The notes beneath the pieces are model-generated. The model was not told the origin of the DNA and searched no databases. It was given only the letters and a program-made list of their open reading frames with translations. A stretch of DNA of 64,000 nt from Ancylostoma caninum (Eukaryota; Nematoda; Chromadorea; Rhabditida; Ancylostomatidae): contig JBAJFG010000445.1 of assembly GCA_037903475.1 (NCBI GenBank), forward strand, positions 1,054,001 to 1,118,000, written 5' to 3'. Position 1 is the first letter of the stretch. Every line of letters starts with the position of its first letter. The position numbers and the translations under genes were made by a program. This document shows positions 1-11,199 of the stretch, one piece after another.

Positions 1-1334
1 TTGGAGATTGAATAAGGTTTTTGCATGTTCTATAACACGGTTTTCATATCAGCAAATGCAGACACTACGCTGTTCGTAGAGCACCTGGAAAATGCTCAAA
101 AAAGTGTCCGCAGTCGTGCACACGCTGAACTAGTCCAAACTAATTACATTGCGAACTGCATAATTATATCAATAATATGGGTGCTGGAATCGCGTTTCTA
201 GTTCATGATAGAAAAAAGTCGAAAGTTTCTGCAATGTTTCAACAAGTCAATCGTTCTTTTCTAGTGAAGGAATTTAACCAACAGAAATCCACAGACGACT
301 ACAGCCAATACCGCATTCTCTCAGTCTTAAGTTAATTTATTTATTCATCTCAAGTTCATGTGCTTTCAGATGGGAAAGTCAGCACTGTTGGCCAAGAGCA
401 GTTGTGAAGGCATATCATTCTCGACAAATGTCTCCATGGTTTGAGGGCTTTCGAAGATGAACACTGAAGCCACACTAATATTAAAAAAGACACAATTAAT
501 GTGCTATTATATAAGGGTGTAAAACTATGGATGCGCGCTGTGTTCTACAGCCTTAATGGACTCGTCAATGACCACCTATCCTAGAATGTTTGATATTTCC
601 TGAAAGAGCAATTCATGGCGCATCTGAGCGTATGTGAATTGTTGAATAGATTCCAATTCCCGATTTTTGAAGAATTTTTGAAAGCGATCGACTAAAGTTA
701 TGGATTTTCTACTCGTGTGTTATACGACTTCAAACAGGGAAAGACAAAAACAGAATCATGCAGCACTTTATTGTGAACATTTACAGAATATTTGCTTTTT
801 ACCTAGATCACATTCGTATAAAGAGCGACTCCTTTAAAATACCCCGACATTGGGTAATTGAACCGAAATTTCAAATGTCGATCGAACTTTCGATCGCCCT
901 TATCTTCTAGTCTAGGCTGGGAAGTCGTGCTTATGTTCGCCATGTAGCTTAGACTTGGCGCTATCAGGCAATCACTTGCTTCTATCCAAAAAGCTTTTCT
1001 TGAAAGAGAAAAAGTCCAAAAACCTCGCCGAGGTCAGAATTTGGGCGAGCTGCTATTTTGCCTCATGTCGCAGCCACTTCATTGAACGAGGTTCTCGTTC
1101 TGTGGGCAGAACACGGAAAAAGGATCACGGATACCTACTACGGATGCATCTCGGACAGAGGTGTTGCATCAACATTTTTAAAATAATTTTATTCGGCCCA
1201 CAAACGCGCATTCATAGTTTTACACCCTAGTAGATTTGCTTCATGAACTGTTTCGGATGGTTGGTGAGCTGAAGCGCTGCTCTTCTGTCCATACAGCAAG
1301 TAAAAAATTGGATGAGGCCAATCAGTGCTATATC
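1..1334. other. Unassigned DNA, no supported gene
   Basis: No reading frame here looks like a known family. The longest open frame (955-1230, plus) has no domain signature or splice context that I recognise. No inverted or tandem repeat of note was seen. Confidence 0.5.
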
Positions 1335-1339
1335 CTGAT

Positions 1340-1445
1340 GCTCCCTCAATCCTAATGCATCATTGGGAGGATGGGTAACCTCAAATCCATGGATAGCAGC
1401 TATATATAGACAACATCACGTATGGGTAAACATGTCGATGGGTGC
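1340..1445. repeat. Possible copy of a dispersed GGGTAA/TTACCC repeat
   Basis: The stretch holds 'CTAATGCATCATTGGGAGG', 'GGGTAACCTCAA' and 'GGGTAAACATGTCGATGG'. Similar word combinations (GATGCAT or AATGC, a GGGTAA or TTACCC core, then an AACATGTTT or AACACATTT-like word) recur near 15.88-16.40, 48.78-48.88 and 55.55-55.73 kb. Homology is judged by eye from short shared words, so the boundaries are uncertain. Confidence 0.3.
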
Positions 1446-1483
1446 CAAAGAAAAAGGGAAAATTAGGCTATGTTAATACGGTC

Positions 1484-1499
1484 TATATATATATATATA
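1484..1499. repeat. (TA)8 microsatellite
   Basis: A perfect run of TA dinucleotides between GTC and GATCTC. It is self-complementary and accounts for the mirror pair of open frames seen on both strands here. Confidence 0.9.
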
Positions 1500-1501
1500 G
1501 A

Positions 1502-4500
1502 TCTCACAATGGTTGTCAGCGGTGAATTAGGACCTCGGACAACGACGGCGAGCTGTTGTGACACGCAAGGAGTTACGAGCGCTCCAGAGAGCGCAGTGTG
1601 CTCTAATTCCCTCACGGAAGCTTTTTTTGCGCATATTAATGTGCTCGGCGTGTGCAAGTGTTGAGGAGCGGAAACCTAATCAACGATAGCCTCCATTTTC
1701 ATGCTGGATTGCGACTAATGTGATTTGCATTCACAGTGGAACATTCTCAGTGGAACACCCTGCGCGTGTTCCGCAGAGGGATTCGTTTGCTGAGGGACTC
1801 GATTTGAGGTCAGCCGCGTGTGAACGAGACAAACAACGGACTGGTCAGGGCGGAGCCAAGCCGAACATGGTGATTTTGAGCAGTTCACAGGCAGCGGATG
1901 GAGAAAAAAAACAGGGAATATTGCTGTAGTTGAGGAATGGATATTTCTCAAAAAGTAAGGAAAAAACAGGGATAGAAGGGATTTCTATGAAGAAAAACAT
2001 TTAAAAGTATGAACAACTGTATTTGCGTCCCGTATGTGACAGTATCTGAGTCGTTGCGCGCAATTTCGCGACTCGGACATCCCCTTGCTAAACACAGAAC
2101 ATTTCAAAATTGTCGTTACGGCGCATCGTAATAAAACGCGTTACAACTGCTGTATTAGTGTTCCTGGTTACGGTGAATTCTTCGGGTCGCAGTCACGCGA
2201 TTTCTTTCTTCCTCTATTTTCTCTGAGACTATCGTCCCCGGTGGAACGCACTATATCCTACATACAAAGTTGATGACCGTGATGTGCGCACAAGTGGTGC
2301 TATTGAAGGATGTGTTCTCTTGGCGTTTTCTGGCTCTTTATCCAGAAAAAAGCCTCCAGATTCTCCGGGACTGCGATAAACCCACTGTGGATAAAATTTC
2401 TTGCAGAAATTTTATTTGATTTTCATTACGAGAGTGTAAGGCAGTCGTTAGTAAATGCGGAATGCAAGCATCTGGCAAATCACCATCACAATCATAGTTA
2501 ACTAGCCAACAGATAATAAAAAAAAAGCTCGAAGAGATACATCACAGGCAGGACATTCAGCAATTGTTCCTTATCTTTTTCCTGAGGTTCTAATAGCTCG
2601 CATTGTTGTTCATTTTCATTTCGTTTCCAGAAAACTCTGGTTCTTTTCCGCTTTCTCGAAATATGGTATGGCGTGAAACCTAGGGAGCATGTTTCCTGAA
2701 CGAAGATAGCAAAAGTGCATAGAAAGTGAAACAACAAGCACATTTCTAAATTCCATAGTTATGAAGTTTGGCCATACCGTTTATATTAGCAACTTATTTT
2801 ATACCTCGTGGAATTCTACTGTACTTATGACTGAATGAGAATTGAGTAATTCGGTTAACTTTATTAACGACTTGAGAACCGATTCGAAGATTCAAATATT
2901 TGAAACGAAGAAGAGAATACAGATTTTCCTATCTCTGCTTCGATGCCGGATTGTTCCTTCTTTTTCGAATATTCGAATATTCAGCGCATCCAAAATCAAA
3001 TACCCCAGTTCGAGCATATGAGAAAGAAAAGGAAAAGAATAATCTAAGGCGTTATTTCGTTTTAAATTTAACTAAAATTAAATAAAATTTATTACTGCCT
3101 GCACCTGCAGACGTCGCTATACTTCTGGAAGGCGATCCTGGTTCCAATGCTTACAGATAATGATAATGACCTGTGCATCATTGTCGCTCTCGTAGTTATC
3201 GTCGGCAATCAATCGATATGCATCGAAAGCACTGTCGCCACTGCTGCACGGACAGAAACAGCTATACTGTACGAGGAAAATAGCGGGAGCGCTGGAGGCA
3301 TTCACCACTCACGTTTCTAATAATGTTTCCTCACTTCGTGTTCCGTTGTTGTTCAAGAAAAAATCTGGGTTTGAGTCTCGTGAAAAGCTCAATATGAGCT
3401 AGGAGAGTGGGCCTATAAGTGCAAAAAGTGGCGCATTTTGCCTCGAAAACAAGGATCGCGGTCTTCTGACAGAAGCCTTTGAAGCACAATTTTCAAAACG
3501 AACAAGGAGAATGTTGTACACACCATAAAGAAATGGGAGTTTACGAATGGCGCGAGGCCCGCGAAGTGCAAGGCCGCGAAGCGTGTCGTTCGAACAAAGT
3601 CGCCCTGTATAATAGAATAAGAAAGTGAGGGAGCCGGGCGAAATTGCTGAATTGTGGCATGGTGATTGACTGCCCTGCACTCTCCGCGGCCCCACGCACA
3701 CTCGCGGCCCTCTGGCGAGCCTCGAGTGAAGGATTATTTCCGTCCGTCGAGGTACGGCCTGCAAAACTTTGCTCCATCTGGATATATTGGCAGATCTGTT
3801 GCGTTTTCACCGCAAACACGTGGACCAACACAAGGATCTGTGATTGATGAGGCTTGCATGGATTTGGATGGGTGCACATCTAGGTGTAATAGTAGGACAA
3901 GGAACAGGGGCATTACCCCACTTGTTGAACATCCTCTTTCATGGGAAATGAAGCGCTTAAACCACGAAATTCTACGGTCAGGGGGTTCTCGGTGATGCAA
4001 CATTTCACATTTGGGTTGCAAACAATAAAACATCGGAAAAGAATTCATCCTAGAAAAGGGAGCTAATGTGAGTGAGCTTTAAAGCAATTTTGGTGAGGGA
4101 CGAATTTACTGACTTGGAGAAATGCTTCAGGAACCTTTCAGCGGAAGTACGTAAACAATACGGTTCTATCCGCTCCAATGTTCCGAAATGTATTAATTCC
4201 ATCGGAAATTTCTCGAACACTCATATTCAAACTAAATGTGTGATGTTCACCCGGACATGGCCACTATTTTCTTCATTAGTGAATCAACTTATTAGATCAC
4301 AAACACTGCTTCATGATATGACTGTGTGTGTTAGGTTGCCGGCTGTCTCCGGATACACAAACCTTTCCTACTCGAGGGTCTTCTCCCTTCGACTTGTATT
4401 TCTTCGACCCTCTCTTACTCACGATGGTCCACTACATATTTGCTACTTCTGTAGTTAACACTAGACTACTAGTAGTTTATTAGTAGGAATAATCCACATG

Positions 4501-5319
4501 GATAGGGGTGGCTCCGGCTCCGATTGACTCCACTCGAAACATACTTGAGGTCTCAAACAGCGGCCCAATATACGCCTGATTGTCCCAGCATCGCCATAAT
4601 ATGCGATCAGTCCAGACGAGAGATATTTGCGCCTGCTTGGGAGATCATCGGTCTCCTGCAGGCGACAGCAGAGTTCTTCTGGCAACAAGCCATCGGCCAC
4701 AACAGAATTTGAGTGTTGACCTGGAACGGTCCAAAAAATAATGTATCAGTCGATTTAGTGACTATTTAATTTGCTGAACGTGAGCCATTTGTCCACTCTG
4801 TGACTCCATCAGAGATTGAAGACGGACTTCCTTGAACCGATGATGTAGACGAAAACGCTTTGCGTAGAAGTTTTCCAACCTGAGTTCTTTCTTCCCAACT
4901 TGGGGAAGGTGGGACTCGTGAGGCAGTGTTCCTGCAGAATATGGGTGGTGGTGCATGTCTGCGTTTCTCTAAACAGAAGTACTTAAACAAGAGTTCAGCA
5001 CTGGAATCATTAGCGCCCCCTAGATAAATGCAAAGAAGCTGTTCTGAACCGTATTGCTTGTGATCTTATTTTAAAATCACACGGAAAACGGAAAATTAAA
5101 ATGCGGTGTTTCAGAATTTTTGGGTATTTCTTGCCTACTAGCTTCCAGTTGACATCCTTTATAACATTAACGAAAAAGAGCAACATTCGCCCTGCAAGCC
5201 CATTACTAAAACCAGCAGTTATACGACATCTAAGAAGAATCCTAGACTTTTTAGGAAAAACCTACAAGATCGAAAAATACCAACGTAATAATATGAGTAA
5301 ACAAAATACATATATACAT
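1502..5319. other. Unassigned DNA, no supported gene
   Basis: Several open frames of 60-130 codons occur, for example 3399-3764 minus, 3666-3995 plus and 4072-4458 plus. They overlap one another in opposing frames, and none carries a recognisable domain or consistent splice sites. A GC-richer patch at 3540-3740 causes the overlapping frames. I see no RNA gene or terminal inverted repeat. Confidence 0.45.
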
Positions 5320-5324
5320 ACATG

Positions 5325-5410
5325 CGGTGCTGGCCAAAAGGAAGTCAGCTTTTCAACTTCTGTTTATAACTTCTTTCTATCTGGAGCTTGAAAATTCTAA
5401 TTTTGACGAA
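5325..5410 (+). repeat. Dispersed module 'GCTGGCCAAAA...AACTTCT', copy 1
   Basis: The sequence from GGTGCTGGCCAAAAGGAA through AACTTCTTTCT to GAAAATTCTAATTTTGACGA matches the paired inverted copies near 55.86-55.95 kb and 57.07-57.16 kb. It is probably one end of an uncharacterised repeat family. Only this one end is visible here. Confidence 0.45.
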
Positions 5411-5419
5411 TAACTCTGA

Positions 5420-6495
5420 TACTAGGTGCGGCCGTCCCGCTCGACCCAGTAGGTGGCGAACGGCCGATGATCACCGGTCGTCGTCTGGCCCACACCGCAT
5501 GCTGACCGGGCTGCAGCCCATCCTCGGCTGGCCGCTCTATCACAACTGCGACCGGCCGGGAGGCAACTCATGGCCAGCCCGATCAACCATGAAAACCTTC
5601 CGGCCGGTCCGGTTAACCATGATAACCTTCGAGCCGGTCGGCTATGGTAGCATTCTGGCCAGCCCGGTCCGAAGGATTGGTTGGTGATAGTAGGGAAGTG
5701 ATAATAGATGAAGAATCAGCCGAGTGGGAGATATCATAAGCATGGATGGCTCAGTGGATAAAGCAGTGGACTCTCAATCATTCATAAAACATGAGCAGGT
5801 TGGCTCGAATCCCATCAATGACAGAAAAAGGCTTGCACTACGAAAACATGCATGGGCCTTGCAAGAAGCCACTTTCTCCTATTTCTGATGAAAATCAACA
5901 GATTTGCGTTGCCTTTATAATTCAGTGGATCACTATGGAGCCACAGTGGCGATGAATTCACAGCAGGAGACATTGTACAACCACGGGGCGAGCTGCCAGA
6001 GATTGTCACTCTTTAGGCGGCCAATTGGTAGGTAATCGTAGCCAACGTTGCCCTGAGCACTCGGAATACAGCACCAAAACCCGTACCCACTCGATCTGAA
6101 GCAGTTCCAGCCGAGCGGAGACCCATCATCGGGCCTCCTCTACCATTACGACCAGGTGATTCCCCTGCCGGTAATGGTGGAGCGGGTCGGCCGTATGAAG
6201 TGTTTGAGTAATGGAGTTACTCGCTATCGATGCATAGACTCAGACACTTGGACCGGTCGTCCCGATCAACCAATAGGTGCTATCGGCCGGGCTGCAGCCC
6301 ATCACCGGCCGACCTACCGGTGCCTACGACCGGCCGGGCGTCTGTTCATTGTTGGCCGGCGCCCGCTCATCACCATCCATCGGCTGGGCAGCAGACCATC
6401 ACCGACCGGACACTGCACCAACCCAGCCTTCCGACCGGCCCGGTCGGAAGGGTCGGTTGATGATAGTAGAGAACTGATAAAGGATGAAAGCATTG
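5420..6495 (+). repeat. GC-rich repeat cluster with CCGGCCGG-type units
   Basis: Two related GC-rich blocks, about 5424-5720 and 6245-6490, share words in the same order: GTCCCG.TC.ACCCA.TAGGTG near the start, GGGCTGCAGCCCATC in the first third, CGACCGGCCGGG in the middle, and GGTTGATGATAGTAG at the end. A shorter related unit (CCCATCATCGGGCCTCC...) lies at 6120-6200. The base composition contrasts sharply with the AT-rich flanks. Open frames inside it are by-products of high GC. It may be a dispersed family or an old local duplication. Confidence 0.6.
5745..5822 (+). other. tRNA-like block, candidate tRNA-derived SINE head
   Basis: The segment holds TGGCTCAGTGG, which fits a Pol III box A, and GGCTCGAATCC about 50 bases later, one mismatch from a box B. 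Between them, GGACTCTCAATC resembles an anticodon arm. A clean acceptor stem cannot be closed, so a functional tRNA is unlikely. It lies between the two GC-rich repeat blocks, so it may be part of a composite repeat. This is a weak call. Confidence 0.3.
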
Positions 6496-8770
6496 CTTTG
6501 TATTTACTGCATAATCGTGCACTTATTCTTGCAATGTTTGCAGTAGCTCACTTTTTTCATTACCTTTTATCTAACTAATTGATCTTCGGTCTTACTATGT
6601 TTGTTTTTAGTTGACGAGTTGAAAGTGACTCGAAAGAACCTGCGTGACAGCTGTAAGAAAAAACATCGCCAAGCAAACAGGATCGGCTTCCATCTATATT
6701 CAAGGAGGTTCTCAAATTCCTTGAGACTGCTCGAGTGGAAGGATGAGTATTCACGTAAAAGGAAACATATTTTAGTGCATTTTTCGTTTTTCCAAAGGCC
6801 GTTTCACGCAGTTTAATTTATTGTGCAGGTTTCCAACCTTGGACCCACCCCTTTTCAAGGATTGGGTTGGAAAACGTCGTCGGTCTCCACCGAGGCGTAC
6901 GAGAGCGAGATCTCGGCACCGGCGTCTCCCCCCCCCCCTCTGTGGCAGTTGTGGAACCCACTGCCCACTCACGCAGCACATCGGGTATGGAATAATTTCA
7001 AAGAAGACCGTTGCTACAACTTGTTTCACTTAGGAGTGTTGATACTTTTTTGCGACGCGACGGGTAGCGAAGACGTCGCGTCGCTCCGTCGCACCATGCT
7101 GAACGTCGCAAATTTACGTACCCACGCTCAATTACATGCACACCCCGATTTAGCGAGGATCATGAGTTTCCACGGACTGTTTTGGAGCTTATTTTACCAC
7201 TTGTGGTCTGAAATGTTCAGAAAAAGTTCTCAGTGATTTGATTTTCAGTGGTGATCTTTGCTATGGCTGCAATTTTGCGCAATGTTCTTCGCCAAGGATG
7301 TTTGTTTCTAGGACATGGAAGAACCCACATCTTTCTCATTTATTTGTTCAGAGATTTTTTTTGCATCTGAGCTATCAGAATGGTTTTCTTTTATGTATAC
7401 ATTGTTGTAGTCTCGTGCTTCGACGCTTTGTTTTTTTTTCACTGTTCAGGTGTGTTTTAGTAGCACTGCCAGGGATTTTTTTGTGGGTATATACGTCGTT
7501 TTAATGTCTCGATTTGTTTTTTGGTTCTTTGCTGATCGGACGTGTGGTTTTCTAATCTAGTTGAGAGTTTCGTTTCACCAAGTCACGTTCGAGCCCCGCG
7601 CTTTTGATCTTTTCCAATCTTTCACTGGTTGGACGTGTTATCTTGTATTTTCTGTAGGGTGGGGGTGGACACAAAACCACACCGGAATGTGAAAAATCGT
7701 AAGTGTCGGAGCGCAGGACTTACATTCACCTATGAATCAATATCACGCTGATCGAACGCCGTGAACGTTGCGAGTAGTAACCTCTCGTAAACAGCAGGCA
7801 ACATTAGGAACTTAAAAAGCTCACAAAATCATTACTTAAGACGCATACGACCCGTGCAAGTTCGTTCACGTTCACATTTCTAACTGAATTCGTCTTATTC
7901 CATGGGTTTTGGGCCAAACCACTCGAAAAACTATGGAACAGTGGCCACGCCCCTCTTGACTGCGGACATTTGGAGCTTCCTGTACATGGTGTTTGTTATG
8001 GTCCTCCCCATGGTATCTTTCACTCATCTTACATATTATGAAATGGTTTATTTCTTTAGCATTTCGTAATCAACTGAGAATTGACTTCGTTACTTTTTAG
8101 GCCAGTCTCGGCACATAGCTCAAGGACCTCTTTGAAAGCGAGGCGAACGCCAACATGAAGATCATTCTTGAGGTGATAACGGCGTTTGTGGACGTCAGAT
8201 ATGCTTTTCAGGTATTCCTTATTGAGGAGGCTAACCCTTTGTAGGCAACACCGTTTCTGCGTTTTGTTTCGCTTTCTTTTTCCTGTTCATGTTTACCCTT
8301 TAAGGCGGGTTTATATGAACCAAACCTCAGTTCTGTATTTACTCTACTTGTTATCTACTCACTTGCCTTGTATGTGTTCTCCGCTTGTATTTTTTTTTAG
8401 TTTTTTCTTAATCTTTTCCAAACAAGATTGTTTAGCAAATAAACTTTGCAGTGCAATAGTGAGTGTGACGAATGTGAATTCAAACACAAAAAGTAACATG
8501 TGAAGTAGAGCAAAGGCCATACAACTCATGGTAGTATTTAGTTAGATGATCTCGGGCCAGCTTGGCTTCTGGTCCTCCATCGGTTCGAAGGTTCGACATC
8601 GTGACGAACTAGGGGGAATTTTAGCATTTGGTCTGGACTGTTGCGCTCCTCCCCATTAGGTTGTGCACATTCGAAAAAGGAACACTTGGGAAAGAAAAAT
8701 GCTGAAGTAAAGTGAAATTTATCTATAATGTAACTGAAAATGAAAAACAACAAAATGGAAATGGGAAAAA
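6496..8770. other. Unassigned DNA with one GC-rich hairpin
   Basis: No gene is supported. A 137-codon open frame (6823-7236, plus) covers a GC-rich patch with a run of C and has no recognised domain. A short perfect hairpin lies at 7052-7084 (11-bp arms GCGACGCGACG / CGTCGCGTCGC, 11-base loop). The T-rich stretch at 7238-8503 gives hydrophobic but low-complexity translations. Confidence 0.45.
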
Positions 8771-8772
8771 AA

Positions 8773-9491
8773 GGCTGCCAGAATGGATGTTACCATCATC
8801 ACCGCCATCTCTGGTTCGACCTGCATGGACTTCTGGAAGATTCCACAGGGGCGGACTAAAATGCCGAGCACTGATTCTATCATCCTATGCGCCCTTAATA
8901 GTATGGAAACATTGTGTTCGCTCACAGCTGGAGATAAGAAAGTTTGAAGCAATTCTTACCCACTTGGAACGGCTCTCACTCCCGGCTTGTCCAAAATCGC
9001 CGCTAACCAACATGTGAAATCGTACTGCGCCGACATTTCCAAGGGTGCGTGCAGGGGGAAACAAATTATCATTGCTCTGCAAAAATTTTCACTATCTTGA
9101 TAATTTGATACTTCATATCGTTTAAATGCTACCTTGATGGAGGAGTCGCGAATTGGGCCAGCATCACCTGCTCTCCCTGGCCCGCCCACATCAAATGCCA
9201 CGATTCGGTGGTCCACATCACACTTTGCAAGGGGAGTGATGAAGTAAAACTGCTTGTAGTTCCAATAAGAACTTCCAGATTGTGCTGTCTTCGGAAAAAA
9301 AAATTACGTAGTTTCTCTCCTTCAAGGATATGGTCACTACTGACCCTAACCCAAACGTGTTTCCCGTAAACCCCTTCGCGTTTTAGTGCGCACTCCTCGA
9401 ACATTTCCCTCGTTGGAGTGAGGTGGGCTTCAGCAGAGAAAACTACAATTAAAATTACACACTGCAATACAATGTGTGAACATCTGCCCAT
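8773..9491 (-). pseudogene. PIF/Harbinger (HARBI1-like) DDE transposase gene, probably inactive
   Basis: Reading leftward on the minus strand, four exon-like blocks join with usable splice sites. Block A ends at 9345 with GVYGKHVWVR. Block B (9288-9133) reads SGSSYWNYKQFYF...FDVGGPGRAGDAG. Block C (9076 to about 8980) has LFPPARTLGN...VSGDFGQAG. Block D (from 8927) has AHRMIESVLGIL. These match, in order, the family's GxxDGKHV, NYKxxF, D-GxPGRxxD and RxxVExxFGIL signatures, so the identification is firm. In block A the first catalytic Asp is replaced by Tyr. The second Asp and the Glu remain. The Cys/Trp-rich lead-in to GKHV is short and an RTE LINE sits immediately upstream, so the 5' part seems lost. 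The introns are 42-57 bases. It could be a domesticated remnant, but decay is more likely. The 3' end is uncertain. Confidence 0.72.
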
Positions 9492-9492
9492 G

Positions 9493-10575
9493 AATTACCT
9501 TGATCTCCTTGACTCCCGTTGATCTTCGGGTATACCGAGCGGGCGCCAGCAATCCTTCCATTTGTCCCTCTTGCGAGCCAGAGTTGTCCAGTGGATTCTC
9601 TCCGTTCGAGGGACACGGAGAGCATCATATCTATCCTTGAAGGACTTCGTGAAGAAGTGAAACCATCAGGTCGGTCGTCTTCCTGTCCCTTAACGTCCCG
9701 TGGAGTATAGTCGCTGACGGCTCTTGTCCAACGGTTGTCGTTAAAACGCATCACGTGTCCGGCCCACCTAATCTTACTCAACTTGGCGTAAGCGGCAGCG
9801 TCCCTGATCTTGGATTGTTGATGAAGTGTGGAACTCCGTATTTCAGCCCTAACTTGCGTGAGGCGGGTTATTCCTTGCATTACCCACTCGATGGAGCGTT
9901 TAACGACGCTGACCGCATTCTCATCCTGCTTGCGCATCGCCCAGGTTTCTGAGGCGTAGGTCAAAGCAGGGAGAACGGTTTCCACATGACGACTTCGAGA
10001 GTGGCGCCGAATAGTTTTGGCGATAAGGTATCGCCTTGCCGAACCCCTCTCTTGACGTCGATGGTGATGTCATTGTAGAAAGGAGAAGTCTTGGTCGTGA
10101 AGTTGCTGTAGAGCTCACGAAATACCTTGATGTATTGAGTAGGTATGCACTGGTTGCCCAGGGCCTCCAACACCGCTTCCAATTCAACAGAGTCGAAGGC
10201 TTTCTGTAAATCGATGAACGTGAGACAGAGGGGCATCTTATACTCTCGCGATACTTCGATGAGTCTAGCGACGGTGTGTATGTGGTCGATCGTACTGAAT
10301 ACTTTTCGAAACCCTGCTTGCTCTCGTGGCTCTCCCTCGTCTAGTGTCCTTTCGATCCTATTGAGGATCACTCACGTGAAAAGCTTGTAGACGAGGAACA
10401 GTAGGCAGATGGGGCGATAATTGCCAATGTCTTGCGGGTCTCCCTTCTTGTACAGCAACACGGTCCTGCTGGTCTTCCATTGGTTAGGTACCTCGCATTC
10501 CGACAGGTACCGCGTGGAAAGCCTAGCCAAGGTGATGATGAGAATTGGCGGTAGGTTCATCAGATCAGAAAAGGT
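9493..10575 (-). mobile_element. RTE-clade LINE fragment, internally deleted
   Basis: Three consecutive minus-strand open frames carry an RTE reverse transcriptase. 10560-10372 has NYRPICLL. 10371-9961 has FIDLQKAFDSV and RGVRQGDTLSP. 9985-9455 has LPALTYASETWAMRKQD and the C-terminal RWAGHVMRFNDNRWTRAVSD block. The frames are out of register. The catalytic YADD/FADD segment and roughly 100 following residues are missing between 'ATLEVVM' and 'VLPALTYASE', a deletion near 9970-9985. The endonuclease and N-terminal RT are absent (5' truncation near 10575), as is usual for LINE insertions. The 3' end has GATCAAGG-type tail repeats near 9490-9510. It cannot transpose. Confidence 0.88.
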
Positions 10576-10623
10576 CCGAATTGATGACGGGTTCAGGACT
10601 CCTCCTCTTAAACTTCACGCTTT

Positions 10624-11176
10624 CAATACAACAAATTGTGTACCTCACGAAAAAAAAGTTTTGGAATTTTTTTTCTGGCTCGGGGAGGAAGATTGGTTGA
10701 GGATCCCATGTGTGCTAAAGATACTCCAGGGTTCCTAGAAAATTGCTATGTACACGTGGATTCACGCCGCCTCGGATTTGATGAGGCACGTCTTACAAAT
10801 GTACAATGAACTCTCTCAGAAAGCACGGAAGTGGGATGCTGTAACTTATCACTATAGAGGAGGGCTAGTTCAGTTTGAATTAGATGAAATGAACCGAAGG
10901 AGACATTCTCAGAGCAGAGTGCACTAGGCTACGTGTGAAAACTCACCAGTTGAGTAAAGCGGCGCACACACCTGTGCCAATGACCAGCACTGCTCACTTC
11001 GGCTACTCTTGTTTCGACAAATCCAAGGCGGCATGAATCCACGTGTACACAGCAATTTTCTAGGGAACCAGTAGTATCCTTAGCACACATAGGATCCTTA
11101 ACTAATCTTCCTCCCCAAGCCAGAAAAAATTCCAAAACTTTTTCGTGAGGTGCACAATTGGCTGTGTTGTAACAAG
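10624..11176. repeat. Fold-back (inverted) repeat, arms about 157 bp
   Basis: The left arm (10624-10780) and right arm (11018-11176) are reverse complements with scattered differences. Both contain the words CACGTGGATTCA, CTCACGAAAAA and TTTTGGAATTTTTT. The spacer is about 237 bp. Open frames on both strands over the arms translate the same words (KVLEFF, LENCCVHVDS), which is a by-product of the symmetry. No terminal target duplication was identified. It could be a Foldback-type or MITE-like element, or an inverted local duplication. Confidence 0.8.
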
Positions 11177-11199
11177 CCGGAATATTTCTGAATTCCAAG

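Noticed and set aside
5745..5822. A functional tRNA gene
   Set aside because: Box A and near box B are present, but no 7-bp acceptor stem or regular anticodon arm can be formed.
6823..7236. 137-codon plus-strand gene
   Set aside because: Starts at a non-ATG codon, spans a C-run and a GC hairpin, and has no recognisable domain.
9129..9491. A secreted protein with signal peptide (MGRCSHIVLQCVILIVVFSA)
   Set aside because: The frame reads through what are better explained as introns of a PIF/Harbinger gene; the hydrophobic stretch is probably intron or LINE-junction sequence.
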